The notes under the pieces were generated by a model. It saw only the letters and a list, made by a program, of their open reading frames with translations, was not told the origin of the DNA and searched no databases. Both the position numbers and the translations under genes were made by a program. DNA of 30,952 bases. Origin: Dehalococcoidia bacterium. GTDB taxonomy: Bacteria; Chloroflexota; Dehalococcoidia; UBA2979. The stretch is taken from positions 1-30,952 of the forward strand of contig SCTU01000253.1 in NCBI GenBank assembly GCA_004297315.1, written 5' to 3'. Within the stretch, counting starts at the first letter, position 1. Each line of letters opens with the position of its first letter. This document shows, piece after piece, positions 14,164 through 22,216 of this stretch.

Positions 14164-15488
14164 CCGCCACAACGCAGACGCCCGGCCTGCACTTCACCGG
14201 CATCGACATGCCTTCGCGCGCGGACCTCCTGAACTGCATCCACTGCGGCTTCTGCCTGCCCGCCTGTCCCACCTACATCGCGACGGGCCAAGAACTCGAA
14301 TCGCCTCGCGGCCGTCTGCATCTGATCTCTGCCGTCCTCGACGGCCGGATCAGCGCAACCGAGCGCGTCCTCGGCCACCTCGACCTCTGCCTGCAGTGCC
14401 GCGCCTGCGAGACCGCGTGCCCGTCCAGCGTCCCTTACGGGCGGATCATGGAAGACGCGCGGGCGGCGATCCTCGCAAACCCGCCCGCGATCCAGCCGCG
14501 TGCATGGCGCGGGCGCGCCCTCCTGCTCCGCGAGGTGCTCGCGCGTCCTCGGCGGCTGCGCGCCGCGCTGGCACTCGGGCGGCTCTACACGCGCTCCGGC
14601 CTCCAGGCGTTCGTCCGGGGCCCGCTCGGGGCGACGCTCCGCCACGTGCTGCCACCCACGCTGCTCCGCCTCGAATCGTCGGCACCCGTCCTGGACCGCG
14701 CACCGTTCCGCGCGACCGGGTTGCTCAGCCGTCCCGGCCTCGGTTCACCGACGACGCGCGTCGCACTGCTCCTTGGCTGCGTGCAGGGCGAGATCTACCC
14801 GCAGGTGCACGAAGCGACCGTGCGTGTGCTCGAGCACGTCGGCTGCGCGGTCGTCGCGCCCGAGGGGCAGGGTTGCTGCGGCGCGTTGCTCACGCACGCT
14901 GGCGACTCCGAGACAGCCCGTGCCCTCGCCCGAAGGAACATCGCCGCATTCGAGCGTGCCGGGGTGGAGGCAGTGATCGTGAACGCTGCCGGCTGCGGCG
15001 CGGCGATGAAGGAATACGGCCGCCTGCTGCACCACGACCGCCACTGGGCGGAACGCGCGGAACGCTTCTCTGCTGGTGTGCGCGACGTCCTCGAATTCGT
15101 GGCCGCGCGCGACTTCGCGGGTGGCCTGGGCCGCGTGGAGCGGACGGTGACGCTTCAGGACGCCTGCCACCTGGCCCACGCCCAGGGGATCCGCGAGGCG
15201 CCGCGCACGATCCTGGAGGCGATCCCCGGTCTTCGGCTGGTGGAGATGCGGACACCGGACCGCTGCTGCGGCTCAGGCGGCCTCTACTCGTTCGTCCAGC
15301 CCGGCATGTCGGCGCAGATCCTGGACGCGAAGATGGCGGACATCGCCTCGACGGGCGCCGGCGTCATCTGCACCTCCAACCCGGGCTGCGCGATGCAGGT
15401 CGAGGCGGGCGTCCGCCGCGGCGGGCTGGACGCGGAGGTACGTCATGTCATCGAGATCCTGGATGAGGCGGTCCGGGCCGGTCGCTGA
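14160..15488 (+). CDS. glcF: Glycolate oxidase iron-sulfur subunit GlcF
   Basis: The electron-transfer subunit of glycolate oxidase, 442 residues. Two [4Fe-4S] ferredoxin motifs are complete: Cys26-x2-Cys29-x2-Cys32-x3-Cys36 (CIHCGFCLPAC) and Cys77-x2-Cys80-x2-Cys83-x3-Cys87 (CLQCRACETAC). Two cysteine-rich CCG domains follow, with GCVQGEIYPQV...GQGCCGALLTHAG and DACHLAHAQG...DRCCGSGGLYSF, the pattern shared with heterodisulfide reductase and anaerobic glycerol-3-phosphate dehydrogenase. The GTG start at 14160 overlaps the glcE TGA; the in-frame region upstream lies inside glcE. It delivers electrons toward quinone. It ends only five bases before the convergent HD-GYP stop, with no clear terminator between them. 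Confidence 0.96.
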   Translation: MTATTQTPGLHFTGIDMPSRADLLNCIHCGFCLPACPTYIATGQELESPRGRLHLISAVLDGRISATERVLGHLDLCLQCRACETACPSSVPYGRIMEDARAAILANPPAIQPRAWRGRALLLREVLARPRRLRAALALGRLYTRSGLQAFVRGPLGATLRHVLPPTLLRLESSAPVLDRAPFRATGLLSRPGLGSPTTRVALLLGCVQGEIYPQVHEATVRVLEHVGCAVVAPEGQGCCGALLTHAGDSETARALARRNIAAFERAGVEAVIVNAAGCGAAMKEYGRLLHHDRHWAERAERFSAGVRDVLEFVAARDFAGGLGRVERTVTLQDACHLAHAQGIREAPRTILEAIPGLRLVEMRTPDRCCGSGGLYSFVQPGMSAQILDAKMADIASTGAGVICTSNPGCAMQVEAGVRRGGLDAEVRHVIEILDEAVRAGR

Positions 15489-15493
15489 GCGGC

Positions 15494-17209
15494 TCAACTG
15501 TCGCCCGCGACGCGTCGCGTGAAGAGCGATAGCGGTTTGGGCGGGACCATGCCGGACTGCACCACCTCCAGGAAGGCGTGCACCGCCGTGGCGTCCCACT
15601 GGGATCCTGCACCATCGCGCAGCACCTGAAGCGCCTCGCCGTGCGACAACGGCTGCTGGCGGTACGGGCGCTCCTCGGTCATCGCGTCGTATGAGTCGGC
15701 GACGGCGATCACGCGCGACCAGAGCGGGATGTTGGTGCCGGCCAGGCCGTCCGGGTAGCCGGTCCCGTCCCAGCGCTCGTGGTGGTGGCGGATGGCCTCC
15801 GCGACCTCCGGAGGTACGTTGCGCATACGGCCGGCGATCTCGCCGCCACGCGCCGCGTGCAGTTGCATCTGCGCGGCCTCGATCGGGTCAAGCCGCCCCG
15901 GCTTGAGGTAGACCGCGTCCGCGATGGCGATCTTGCCCAGGTCGTGGACACGCGCGGCGAACTCGAGTTGCTCCAGGTCGTGGTCGCTGAACCCCAGCCG
16001 CGAACCGATTTGCCGCACGTAACGCCCCACTCGGTCGCCGTGGTTGCGCAGGAACGGGTACCGGATCTCGACGGTCTCCGCGATCGACGTCAGGAGGTCG
16101 CGCTCCGAATCGCGCTGCCGGCGCTCGTACGCGCTGACTTCAGATTGCAGGCCGCGGAGGCTCTGCTCCGTCGAGCGTGCCCACCCCGCCAGCACATCGA
16201 TCTCGTCATGTCGCGCCGTGTCACCGGCATTCAGCGACGGCAGTCCCGTGCCCCCGAACGCGAGGCGGATGCGGCGCAGGAAGAGGAAGTCGAGGAGGAA
16301 TCCGGCCGCGATCGCCACCGCCAGGACGTTCAACAGCCGGGTACGCACGCGCGTGGCGGCGTCGGAGACGGCAGCGAAGACCGCGGCCTCTGGGTGGGCG
16401 GTGACCAGCACCAAGCCGGAGCGGCCGAGCGGACTGCACGTCCAGGCCGCCGCGCCCGAGACGGTCACGGGACAGCGCTCGCCCGTCATGACGGACCGGG
16501 CGGCCGCGCCGCTCACGCCGAACGGCGCCGACGTCGGAGCCAGTGAGCCGACTTCGAACCAGCCGCCGTCGCGTCCGTATACCAGTTCCCGGTCGCTCCC
16601 CGCGGCGAATTGCGTCGAGTCGAACAGGACGGCGGCGTCGATCGCCCCGACGAGCACGCCCACGGTTCGGCTGCCGTTGCGGACCGGATGCGCCACGAGG
16701 ACCGAGAGCCGGCCGGACGCGTCCTCGATCAGCGGCCCGCTCACCTGGTCCTCGCCGGTGGCAAGGGCGGCCTGGAAGTAGGGACGCTTCGCGACCGCCT
16801 CCGGGGCCTCCTGATCTCCCGGCGAGGTGGAGCAGCGGACCTCCCCGCTGGGGCTGAAGGCGTGCAGTCGCTGGTACTCTCGTCCTGCGGGATGGCCCAT
16901 CACCGTGCAGAGGGCGTTGAAATCGTAGCCATGCACGACCAGGTCGTCCGCGGTGGCAAGCCGGGACTGGGCGGTCGCGAGCTTGGTCAAGACGCTGGCC
17001 GCGGTCGCGGCAGCCCGGTCCTGGTAGTTGCGTGCCGCGTCGGCACGCAGGGCATTCCGCTCCGAGATTCCCTCCACCCAGACGGCGAGGAGCGCGACGG
17101 TCGTCAGGATGAGGATGAGGAGGTGGAAGCGCACCCGGAGCGGCGAATTCAGCCCTCGAAGAAGGCGGTGCGCAGGCGCACTCGGTTGGGGCGGTGGCTC
17201 CGTGGTCAT
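15494..17209 (-). CDS. Cache-like sensor with HD-GYP c-di-GMP phosphodiesterase domain
   Basis: A 571-residue membrane signalling protein. TM1 lies at about 28-45. A roughly 240-residue extracytoplasmic domain follows, with Cache-like features: FSPSGEVRCSTSPG, then RPYFQAALATGEDQVSGPLI. TM2 is at 292-311. A linker with probable coiled-coil character runs about 335-380. The C-terminal HD-GYP domain is intact: His390, HDLGK (422-426), His451, HHH (475-477) and GTGYPDGL (482-489), so hydrolysis of cyclic-di-GMP is expected. The start was placed at the ATG 17209, because upstream codons overlap the next gene. No diguanylate cyclase gene is in the window. A candidate promoter lies about 55 nt upstream. 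Confidence 0.92.
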   Translation of the reverse strand: MTTEPPPQPSAPAHRLLRGLNSPLRVRFHLLILILTTVALLAVWVEGISERNALRADAARNYQDRAAATAASVLTKLATAQSRLATADDLVVHGYDFNALCTVMGHPAGREYQRLHAFSPSGEVRCSTSPGDQEAPEAVAKRPYFQAALATGEDQVSGPLIEDASGRLSVLVAHPVRNGSRTVGVLVGAIDAAVLFDSTQFAAGSDRELVYGRDGGWFEVGSLAPTSAPFGVSGAAARSVMTGERCPVTVSGAAAWTCSPLGRSGLVLVTAHPEAAVFAAVSDAATRVRTRLLNVLAVAIAAGFLLDFLFLRRIRLAFGGTGLPSLNAGDTARHDEIDVLAGWARSTEQSLRGLQSEVSAYERRQRDSERDLLTSIAETVEIRYPFLRNHGDRVGRYVRQIGSRLGFSDHDLEQLEFAARVHDLGKIAIADAVYLKPGRLDPIEAAQMQLHAARGGEIAGRMRNVPPEVAEAIRHHHERWDGTGYPDGLAGTNIPLWSRVIAVADSYDAMTEERPYRQQPLSHGEALQVLRDGAGSQWDATAVHAFLEVVQSGMVPPKPLSLFTRRVAGDS

Positions 17210-17269
17210 ATCCCGCGCTCGTCCAGACACACCCCGATGAAGGGGCGTGAAACAGTGGTCCGTGGCCGT

Positions 17270-17298
17270 AAGATACCCGCGCCCCTCCGCAGGGACAT
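17270..17298 (-). promoter_or_regulatory. Candidate promoter of the HD-GYP gene
   Basis: Reading the minus strand: ATGTCC (17298-17293), 17 bases, TATCTT (17275-17270). It lies in the 137-nt gap after the lipoprotein gene and gives a leader of about 54 nt. The -35 is a weak match. Confidence 0.4.
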
Positions 17299-17346
17299 GC
17301 GAAGAATCCCTACCACGCCTCGCGAAGCGCACGATCCCCGCCGAAT

Positions 17347-18984
17347 TCAGGCAGAAGTCGCCCATTCGCGCGCCAGATACGCCGTGTTGAAGTCATAGGC
17401 CTCGGCGACGTAGCCCGAGACGCCCTTCGCAACCGAGATCGCCTCTCCCGGCGCGTAGATCGGCAGCATCGCGGGGACGTCCTCCAGCAGGAGCCTCTGG
17501 GCCTCCCGTGACTTCTGCGCGCGGGCGGCCGGGTCAAGCTGGCGCAACGCCTCGAGCACGGCCGCGTCGTACACCGGATTCGAGTATCCCCAGGGGGAGA
17601 ACCGCCCGTCGAGTCCGCCGCTCTGGTGCAGGCGCAATCCGAGGTCGGGCGTCTCGAGGTTCGTCAGTTCGACCAGAGTCGCCTCGAAGTCGCCCGCCGC
17701 CAGCGTCGCCTGCCACGTCGCGAATGGCATGCTCTGCATGCGTGGGGCGAAGCCACCCTGCGCCAGCGACTCGCCGACCGCCTTCACCAGGGGCAGCATC
17801 GCCGGAATGTCCGGGTGGACCACGGTGAACGCGAGGCCTCCCTGTGCGGCGGCCTGGAGCAGCCGTGCGGCCTCGTCCGGCCGGTACTGGAAGAGCGGGT
17901 GGGCCTCCACGTCCGCCGGCGGCAGCGCATCCGCGGCGTGGGCAGGCCCCACCGGCCCGGCGGCAAAGGCGTTGTCCGCCCGGCGGAGCGAGGCGCGGTC
18001 AATCGCGTACGACAATGCGCGCCGGACGCGCTGGTCCTGGAACGCCGACACGGAGCGCACCTCGCGCCCGTCCTTGCGGCCGACGAGAGACAGCCCGAGC
18101 CCGCGCATCCGCGTCGCGGGCCGGCGCACGAGCGTGCGGCCATCGCGGCCGCCGCCGATCAGCACGCCCGGCTCGTCCTGGTGCCTGCGGACGTCGATGT
18201 GGCCGTGGGCGAACGCAAGGTCGAGGTCTCGTTCCAGCCCCGCACCGGTGATTGTGATCTGGGCGAGCCGCGGGGCGCTGTCGCCCTTGAGGAGCGGGTT
18301 TGCCACCAGGCGCTGCGTTGCGCCCTCGCGGGCGACGGGCACGAACGCTCCCGCGCCGACACGTTCGTCGATGCCCTCGTACTTCGCATCGCTGGTGACG
18401 GCCGCCGGCACCGCTCCGAGCAGTTCGAACAGCAGGGCGAATGGGGCGCGCAGCCGAAGTACCACGTGCCCCTTATCCGGCGCCTCCACCCGCTCGATCA
18501 CCTGCGAGAACAGCGGGACGCCCTCTGCCGCCCGCCGCTCGAACGAGACCTTCACGGCTTCCGCCGTGACGGGGCGCGGCTGCTCGCCCTCCCGTGCGTG
18601 GAACCGCGCGTGGTCATCCAGCGTGAACCGCAGGACGGTCGGCTCCGGCTGCTCCAGGGCGGTCGCCAGGTCGCCATGGACGGACCCGTCGCGCGGGTCG
18701 ACGGCGACGAGTCGCGCGTGCACGAGGAGCGACTCCAGGTCGGTAAGCGGCGGCGTGTCCGGCGCACCCGGGCGCACGAGGCCAAGCCGCAGGTTGCCCG
18801 GCGCCCCTCGCTTCTCGCCAGACGGCGTCCGCCCGCGCACCTTCGGCGCCGCGCCCTCGACCGGCTTCGGCGGCTCGTTGCTGCAACCGTTGAGCACGGA
18901 CACGAGGCCCGCGCCGAGGGCGAGGCACGCCCCGCCCTGGATGAAGCGACGCCGGGTGGTGCGGAAGGGGACAGCGTGGGTCAT
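17347..18984 (-). CDS. Tat-exported lipoprotein, family 5 (oligopeptide/nickel) ABC substrate-binding protein
   Basis: A 545-residue extracellular-solute-binding protein of the SBP_bac_5 family. The N-terminus carries a twin-arginine signal (TRRRFIQ, residues 10-16), a hydrophobic run, and a lipobox LNGC with Cys34 as the lipidation site. Folded export followed by membrane anchoring is therefore expected. Family features include SYAIDRASL, the LLQAAAQGG lobe and the C-terminal LLLEDVPAMLPIYAPGEAISV. The start at ATG 18984 puts the Tat motif at the right distance; longer in-frame versions only add non-signal residues. No permease or ATPase gene is adjacent, so it is an orphan binding protein or works with a distant transporter. 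Substrate is unknown. Confidence 0.88.
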   Translation of the reverse strand: MTHAVPFRTTRRRFIQGGACLALGAGLVSVLNGCSNEPPKPVEGAAPKVRGRTPSGEKRGAPGNLRLGLVRPGAPDTPPLTDLESLLVHARLVAVDPRDGSVHGDLATALEQPEPTVLRFTLDDHARFHAREGEQPRPVTAEAVKVSFERRAAEGVPLFSQVIERVEAPDKGHVVLRLRAPFALLFELLGAVPAAVTSDAKYEGIDERVGAGAFVPVAREGATQRLVANPLLKGDSAPRLAQITITGAGLERDLDLAFAHGHIDVRRHQDEPGVLIGGGRDGRTLVRRPATRMRGLGLSLVGRKDGREVRSVSAFQDQRVRRALSYAIDRASLRRADNAFAAGPVGPAHAADALPPADVEAHPLFQYRPDEAARLLQAAAQGGLAFTVVHPDIPAMLPLVKAVGESLAQGGFAPRMQSMPFATWQATLAAGDFEATLVELTNLETPDLGLRLHQSGGLDGRFSPWGYSNPVYDAAVLEALRQLDPAARAQKSREAQRLLLEDVPAMLPIYAPGEAISVAKGVSGYVAEAYDFNTAYLAREWATSA

Positions 18985-19139
18985 GGGCGAGGACACGCCG
19001 GGGGCACGATTGCCGTCATCGGGGAACATCCTGTCCGCGTCCTCGCCGCCTGCGGTGCGCGGTGGGTCAGGCAGGATCGTACGCACCCTGACTCGCGCGC
19101 GGCAAACCGCGCAACACGGCGAGTAACGGCGTCTCACCG

Positions 19140-19145
19140 TAGGAT
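19140..19145 (+). promoter_or_regulatory. Putative -10 element, leaderless start of the Rieske-like gene
   Basis: TAGGAT ends six bases before the ATG at 19152, identical in sequence and spacing to the element before the gene at 2722. No Shine-Dalgarno and no good -35 are visible. Confidence 0.45.
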
Positions 19146-19151
19146 CGTCGA

Positions 19152-19766
19152 ATGGCCAGTGACCGCGCCGGAGACGTGCTGGGAGGGCCAGCGGACGCCA
19201 CGCGTCCGTCCAACCCGTGGCCACGCATCCTGGCGTTCCTGCTCACCCTCCTCGCCGGCGTCGGGTTGATCGGCGTGTGCGTCACGTCGTTTGCCTCGCC
19301 GCCGCCGCGGGAATTGCGTGTGCCTGTCGTCAATCTGCAACCGGGGACGCCAGTGTTCATTGCCGTCACGACATTCGGAAGCGACCGGCAGCAACGCACC
19401 TACGGGGTCTGGACAGGCGTGGATGCGGGCGGGCGCAACGTTGCCCTGCTCTCGCGCTCGGCCTCCTCCACGTGCCACATCCGGTGGGAGCCCACCGTGA
19501 GCGTGGGCGGGACGACCGGGGCCTACGTGGACCCCTGCGGCGACGGCCGGTGGTCGCTGCGCGGCGTCGTGCTTGGAGGCACGGCCACGAAGGACATGGA
19601 GGAGTTCCGCACCCGCCGTGACGGCGATCAGGTGGTGGTGGACATCACTCGAGTGCTGCTGGGCACCTGCCGGGCGGAGCGGGCGACGGCCTGTTCAAGC
19701 GAGGGCGCCCCGCTCGAACGGGCGGTCCCGCGCGGCGCGCTCCCGCCCGACTTCGCGGCGAACTAG
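19152..19766 (+). CDS. Membrane-anchored Rieske-fold-like protein lacking [2Fe-2S] ligands
   Basis: A 204-residue protein with one membrane segment (about 25-48) and an exported domain. Residues 100-152 align by eye with Rieske proteins: CHIRWEP for the usual CPxRWxP, then DPCGDGRW for CPCHGSRF, then RGVVLGGTATKDMEEF for the DGxVLGGPAPRDLxxF segment. In this register the four cluster ligands C-x-H and C..H become Ser103, Ser105, Asp127 and Gly130. Cys108 and Cys129, the pair that forms the structural disulfide in bc1-type Rieske proteins, are kept. A second pair, Cys173 and Cys181, is present near the C-terminus. It cannot be an ordinary electron carrier. No cytochrome b gene is nearby. The fold call is inference from short motifs. 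Confidence 0.6.
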   Translation: MASDRAGDVLGGPADATRPSNPWPRILAFLLTLLAGVGLIGVCVTSFASPPPRELRVPVVNLQPGTPVFIAVTTFGSDRQQRTYGVWTGVDAGGRNVALLSRSASSTCHIRWEPTVSVGGTTGAYVDPCGDGRWSLRGVVLGGTATKDMEEFRTRRDGDQVVVDITRVLLGTCRAERATACSSEGAPLERAVPRGALPPDFAAN

Positions 19767-19775
19767 CGGGCGCCA

Positions 19776-20141
19776 CTACCAGATCCCGAGCGCCATCTTC
19801 ACGTCTTCGGACGCCATCGTGCGCGGGTCCCAGGGCGGATTCCAGACGAGGTTCACCTCGACGTCTTCGACGCCCGGGGTCTGCATCAGCTTGTGGTAGA
19901 TCATCCCCTGCAACATCGGCCCCACGGGACAGGCCGGCGAGGTGAGCGTCATGTCGACGGTCACCATGCCTTCCGGGTCGACCTCCACGCCATAGACAAG
20001 GCCGAGCTCGGTGATGCTCATCCGCAACTCGGGGTCCTCGACCGTGTCGAGGACGGCGCGGACGGCTTCCTCGGTCGGCGGGCCGGGCTCGACCTCTGCG
20101 TCGATCCCGACTTCGGTCGTTGTCACTGGTTCGTCTGCCAT
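19776..20141 (-). CDS. sufT: SufT-like DUF59/MIP18 metal-sulfur cluster assembly protein
   Basis: A 121-residue protein of the DUF59 (MIP18-like) family, which helps mature Fe-S proteins and often ends SUF operons. Family signatures are DTVEDPELRMSITELGLVYGVEV, VTVDMTLTSPACPVGPML with Cys71, and VNLVWNPPWDPRTMASEDVKMALGIW. The last is the standard C-terminus of SufT-type members. The ATG at 20141 shares its A with the sufU stop (TGATG), so it is translationally coupled; a longer in-frame version would overlap sufU with arginine-rich nonsense. It is the last gene of the operon and ends nine bases from the convergent Rieske-like gene, with no clear terminator. Confidence 0.93.
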   Translation of the reverse strand: MADEPVTTTEVGIDAEVEPGPPTEEAVRAVLDTVEDPELRMSITELGLVYGVEVDPEGMVTVDMTLTSPACPVGPMLQGMIYHKLMQTPGVEDVEVNLVWNPPWDPRTMASEDVKMALGIW

Positions 20142-20608
20142 CACCGGCTCCCGTCGTCCGTGGTCACGCTGCCGCCGCCTTCGGCGAGCGCCTGCGCGAG
20201 GGTCTTCCATGCAAGTGAGGCGCACTTCACGCGCGCCGGGAACTTCGCCACGCCTACCAGTGAGGCGATGTCGTCAAAGCCGTCGATCTCCGGGGCCTCA
20301 CCGGTCAGCATCATCTGCTGGAATGCCTCGACGCCCCGCAGGGCCTCGGCGGCGGTCCGGCCCTTCACGTACTCCGTCATCATGCTGGCCGAGGCCTGCG
20401 AGATCGAGCAGCCGTGGCCGCTGAAGGAGATCCCCTCGACGAGCCCGTCCACGAGCGCGACGTCGATGCAGACCTGGTCGCCGCAGAGCGGGTTCGCCCC
20501 CTCCGCCGAGCAGGTCGACTCGATAGTCACGCCGTGGTTCCGCGGCTGGCGGTAATGGTCGAGGATGATCTCGCGGTAGAGGTCTTCCAGGAGGCCTGAC
20601 TCAGCCAT
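20141..20608 (-). CDS. sufU: SufU, zinc-dependent sulfur acceptor for SufS
   Basis: A 155-residue SufU/IscU-fold protein that takes persulfide sulfur from SufS and passes it to the SufBCD scaffold. The SufU zinc ligands are present: Cys42 and Asp44 in LCGDQV, Cys67 in GHGCSIS and Cys129 in ARVKCASLAW. The insertion between the second and third cysteines and the LLEDLYREIILDHYRQPRNHG start are typical of SufU rather than IscU. The ATG at 20608 lies nine bases after the sufS stop. This agrees with the SufS-SufU pairing of Gram-positive-type SUF systems, in which no SufE is needed. Confidence 0.95.
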   Translation of the reverse strand: MAESGLLEDLYREIILDHYRQPRNHGVTIESTCSAEGANPLCGDQVCIDVALVDGLVEGISFSGHGCSISQASASMMTEYVKGRTAAEALRGVEAFQQMMLTGEAPEIDGFDDIASLVGVAKFPARVKCASLAWKTLAQALAEGGGSVTTDDGSR

Positions 20609-20617
20609 CGTCGCCTC

Positions 20618-21889
20618 CTACTTCCGGCCGAAGAAGCGGCCGACCTCTTCGAGGCCGGACGCCAGGGCGTCCACCTCGTCGGTCGTGTTGTAGATGTAGA
20701 ACGAGGCGCGGGCCGTCGCGGGCACGTTCAGCGCCAGCATCACCGGTTGGGCGCAGTGATGGCCCGTTCGGATCGCCACGCCCTTCGTGTCGAGCACCTG
20801 GCCGATGTCGTGCGGATGCACACCCTCGAGGTCGAACGAGATCACGCCCCCACGTTGGTCCGCGTCCGGCACGCCGAAGATCGAGACGCCGGGCACGTCC
20901 GCCAGCCGTCGCAACGCGTAGTCCGTGATCTCGCGCTCGTGCTCGCGCACCGCGTCCATGCCGAGTGCCGACAGGTAGTCCACGGCCGCACCGAGGGCCA
21001 CCGCGTCGCCGACGTTTGGCGTGCCGGCCTCGAACTTCGCGGGCACCTCGGCCCAGGTCGACCGCGCCATGGAGACGGTAAGGATCATGTCGCCGCCGCC
21101 GAGGAACGGGTCCATCGACTCCAGCACGGGCAGCCGTCCCCAGAGGACGCCGATGCCGAAGGGCGCCAGCATTTTGTGGCCGCTGAAGGCAAGGAAGTCG
21201 ATGCCCAGCGCCTGCACGTCGACCGGCAGGTGAGGCACCGACTGCGCCCCGTCCACGAGGACGAACGCACCGACGGCCTTCGCACGCGCCACGATCAGGT
21301 CGAGCGGCACGATCGTGCCGAGTGCGTTCGACATCGCCGTGACCGCGACCAAGCGCGTGCGTTCGGTGATCGTCGTCAGCGCCGCTTCCATGTCGAGCGT
21401 GCCGTCCGGAAGCATCGGGATGTACTTCAGCGTGATCCCGCGTTCGTCCCGGAGCATCTGCCACGGCACGATGTTCGAGTGATGTTCGATCTCCGAGATC
21501 ACGACCTCGTCGCCGGGCTTCAGGAACTTGCGCGCCCAGCCGTGCGCCACGAGGTTGATCGACTCGGTCGTGTTGCGCGTGAAGACGATCTCGCGCGGGT
21601 CGGCGGCGCCGATGAAGCGGGCGACTTTCGCGCGCGCCTTCTCGTACAGGTCCGTCGCCTCGACCGACAAGGTGTGGACACCGCGATGGATGTTCGCGTT
21701 GTGGTCGCGGTAGAAGCGCGTCAGCTCGGCGAGCACCTGCACGGGCCGCTGGCTGGTCGCCGCGTTGTCGAGGTAGACCAGGCGGGCGCCGGAGTCGAAC
21801 TCCCGTTTCAGGATCGGGAAATCACGCCGGATCCGTGCGATGTCGTACGGCAGGCGCTCGACCGCCGGCAGGCTGACGAGCGAGGTCAC
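20618..21889 (-). CDS. sufS: SufS cysteine desulfurase
   Basis: A 423-residue PLP-dependent group II cysteine desulfurase that converts cysteine to alanine and leaves a persulfide. His136 is in EIEHHSN and the PLP-binding Lys239 in FSGHKMLAPFGIG. The catalytic Cys379 sits in RTGHHCAQPVM, the short group II active-site loop. YLDNAATSQRP, FTRNTTESINLVA and NPHxxx-like HRGVHTLS blocks are all present. The GTG start at 21889 overlaps the stop of the Rieske ferredoxin (GTGA) and gives the normal N-terminus before DIARIRRDFPIL. Longer in-frame versions overlap the upstream gene in arginine-rich translation. It works with the adjacent SufU. Confidence 0.96.
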   Translation of the reverse strand: MTSLVSLPAVERLPYDIARIRRDFPILKREFDSGARLVYLDNAATSQRPVQVLAELTRFYRDHNANIHRGVHTLSVEATDLYEKARAKVARFIGAADPREIVFTRNTTESINLVAHGWARKFLKPGDEVVISEIEHHSNIVPWQMLRDERGITLKYIPMLPDGTLDMEAALTTITERTRLVAVTAMSNALGTIVPLDLIVARAKAVGAFVLVDGAQSVPHLPVDVQALGIDFLAFSGHKMLAPFGIGVLWGRLPVLESMDPFLGGGDMILTVSMARSTWAEVPAKFEAGTPNVGDAVALGAAVDYLSALGMDAVREHEREITDYALRRLADVPGVSIFGVPDADQRGGVISFDLEGVHPHDIGQVLDTKGVAIRTGHHCAQPVMLALNVPATARASFYIYNTTDEVDALASGLEEVGRFFGRK

Positions 21890-22206
21890 GATGCGGCCCC
21901 GTCCGAGCAGTCGATGTACGCCTCGTCGCCGTCCATGGTGACCTCGTAGGCGCGCACGCTGCGCACCGCCGGCAGGCTCAGCACCCGGCCGGTCTTCGCG
22001 TCGAACGCGGCGCCGTGGCGCGGGCAGATGATGCGGCCGTTGCGCAGCCGTCCCTCGCCCAGCGGGCCGTTGTCGTGAGTGCAGCGGTTGTCGATCGCAT
22101 ACAGCGCCCCGTCGATGTTCGAGACCGCCAGCGAGCGTTCGCCGCACTGGACGACACGGACCTCTCCGACCGGGACGCCGGCCGCGGCGACACGTTCTTT
22201 CGCCAT
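21886..22206 (-). CDS. Rieske-type [2Fe-2S] ferredoxin of the SUF operon
   Basis: A 106-residue soluble Rieske ferredoxin, similar to the small ferredoxin components of non-heme dioxygenases. Ligands are complete: Cys42 and His44 in RCTHDNGPLGEG, and Cys61 and His64 in CPRHGAAFD. There is no membrane segment. It starts ten bases after sufD and overlaps sufS by four bases, so it belongs to the operon. It probably supplies electrons for cluster assembly or repair; this role is inferred from position, since small Rieske proteins are often found inside SUF operons. The ATG at 22206 is the start that yields the normal length. Confidence 0.93.
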   Translation of the reverse strand: MAKERVAAAGVPVGEVRVVQCGERSLAVSNIDGALYAIDNRCTHDNGPLGEGRLRNGRIICPRHGAAFDAKTGRVLSLPAVRSVRAYEVTMDGDEAYIDCSDGAAS

Positions 22207-22216
22207 CAGACGCCGC

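Noticed and set aside
15486..15500. Short TGAGC/GCTCA inverted repeat between glcF and the HD-GYP gene
   Set aside because: The loop is one base or the stem only four pairs, and no T-run follows. It is too weak to call a bidirectional terminator.
17626..19269. 547- and 465-codon plus-strand open frames across the lipoprotein gene
   Set aside because: They are arginine/alanine-rich antisense shadows. The minus-strand frame has a Tat signal, lipobox and binding-protein motifs.
20747..21949. 400-codon plus-strand frame across sufS
   Set aside because: It is antisense to a clear cysteine desulfurase and contains only low-complexity Arg/His/Asp translation.
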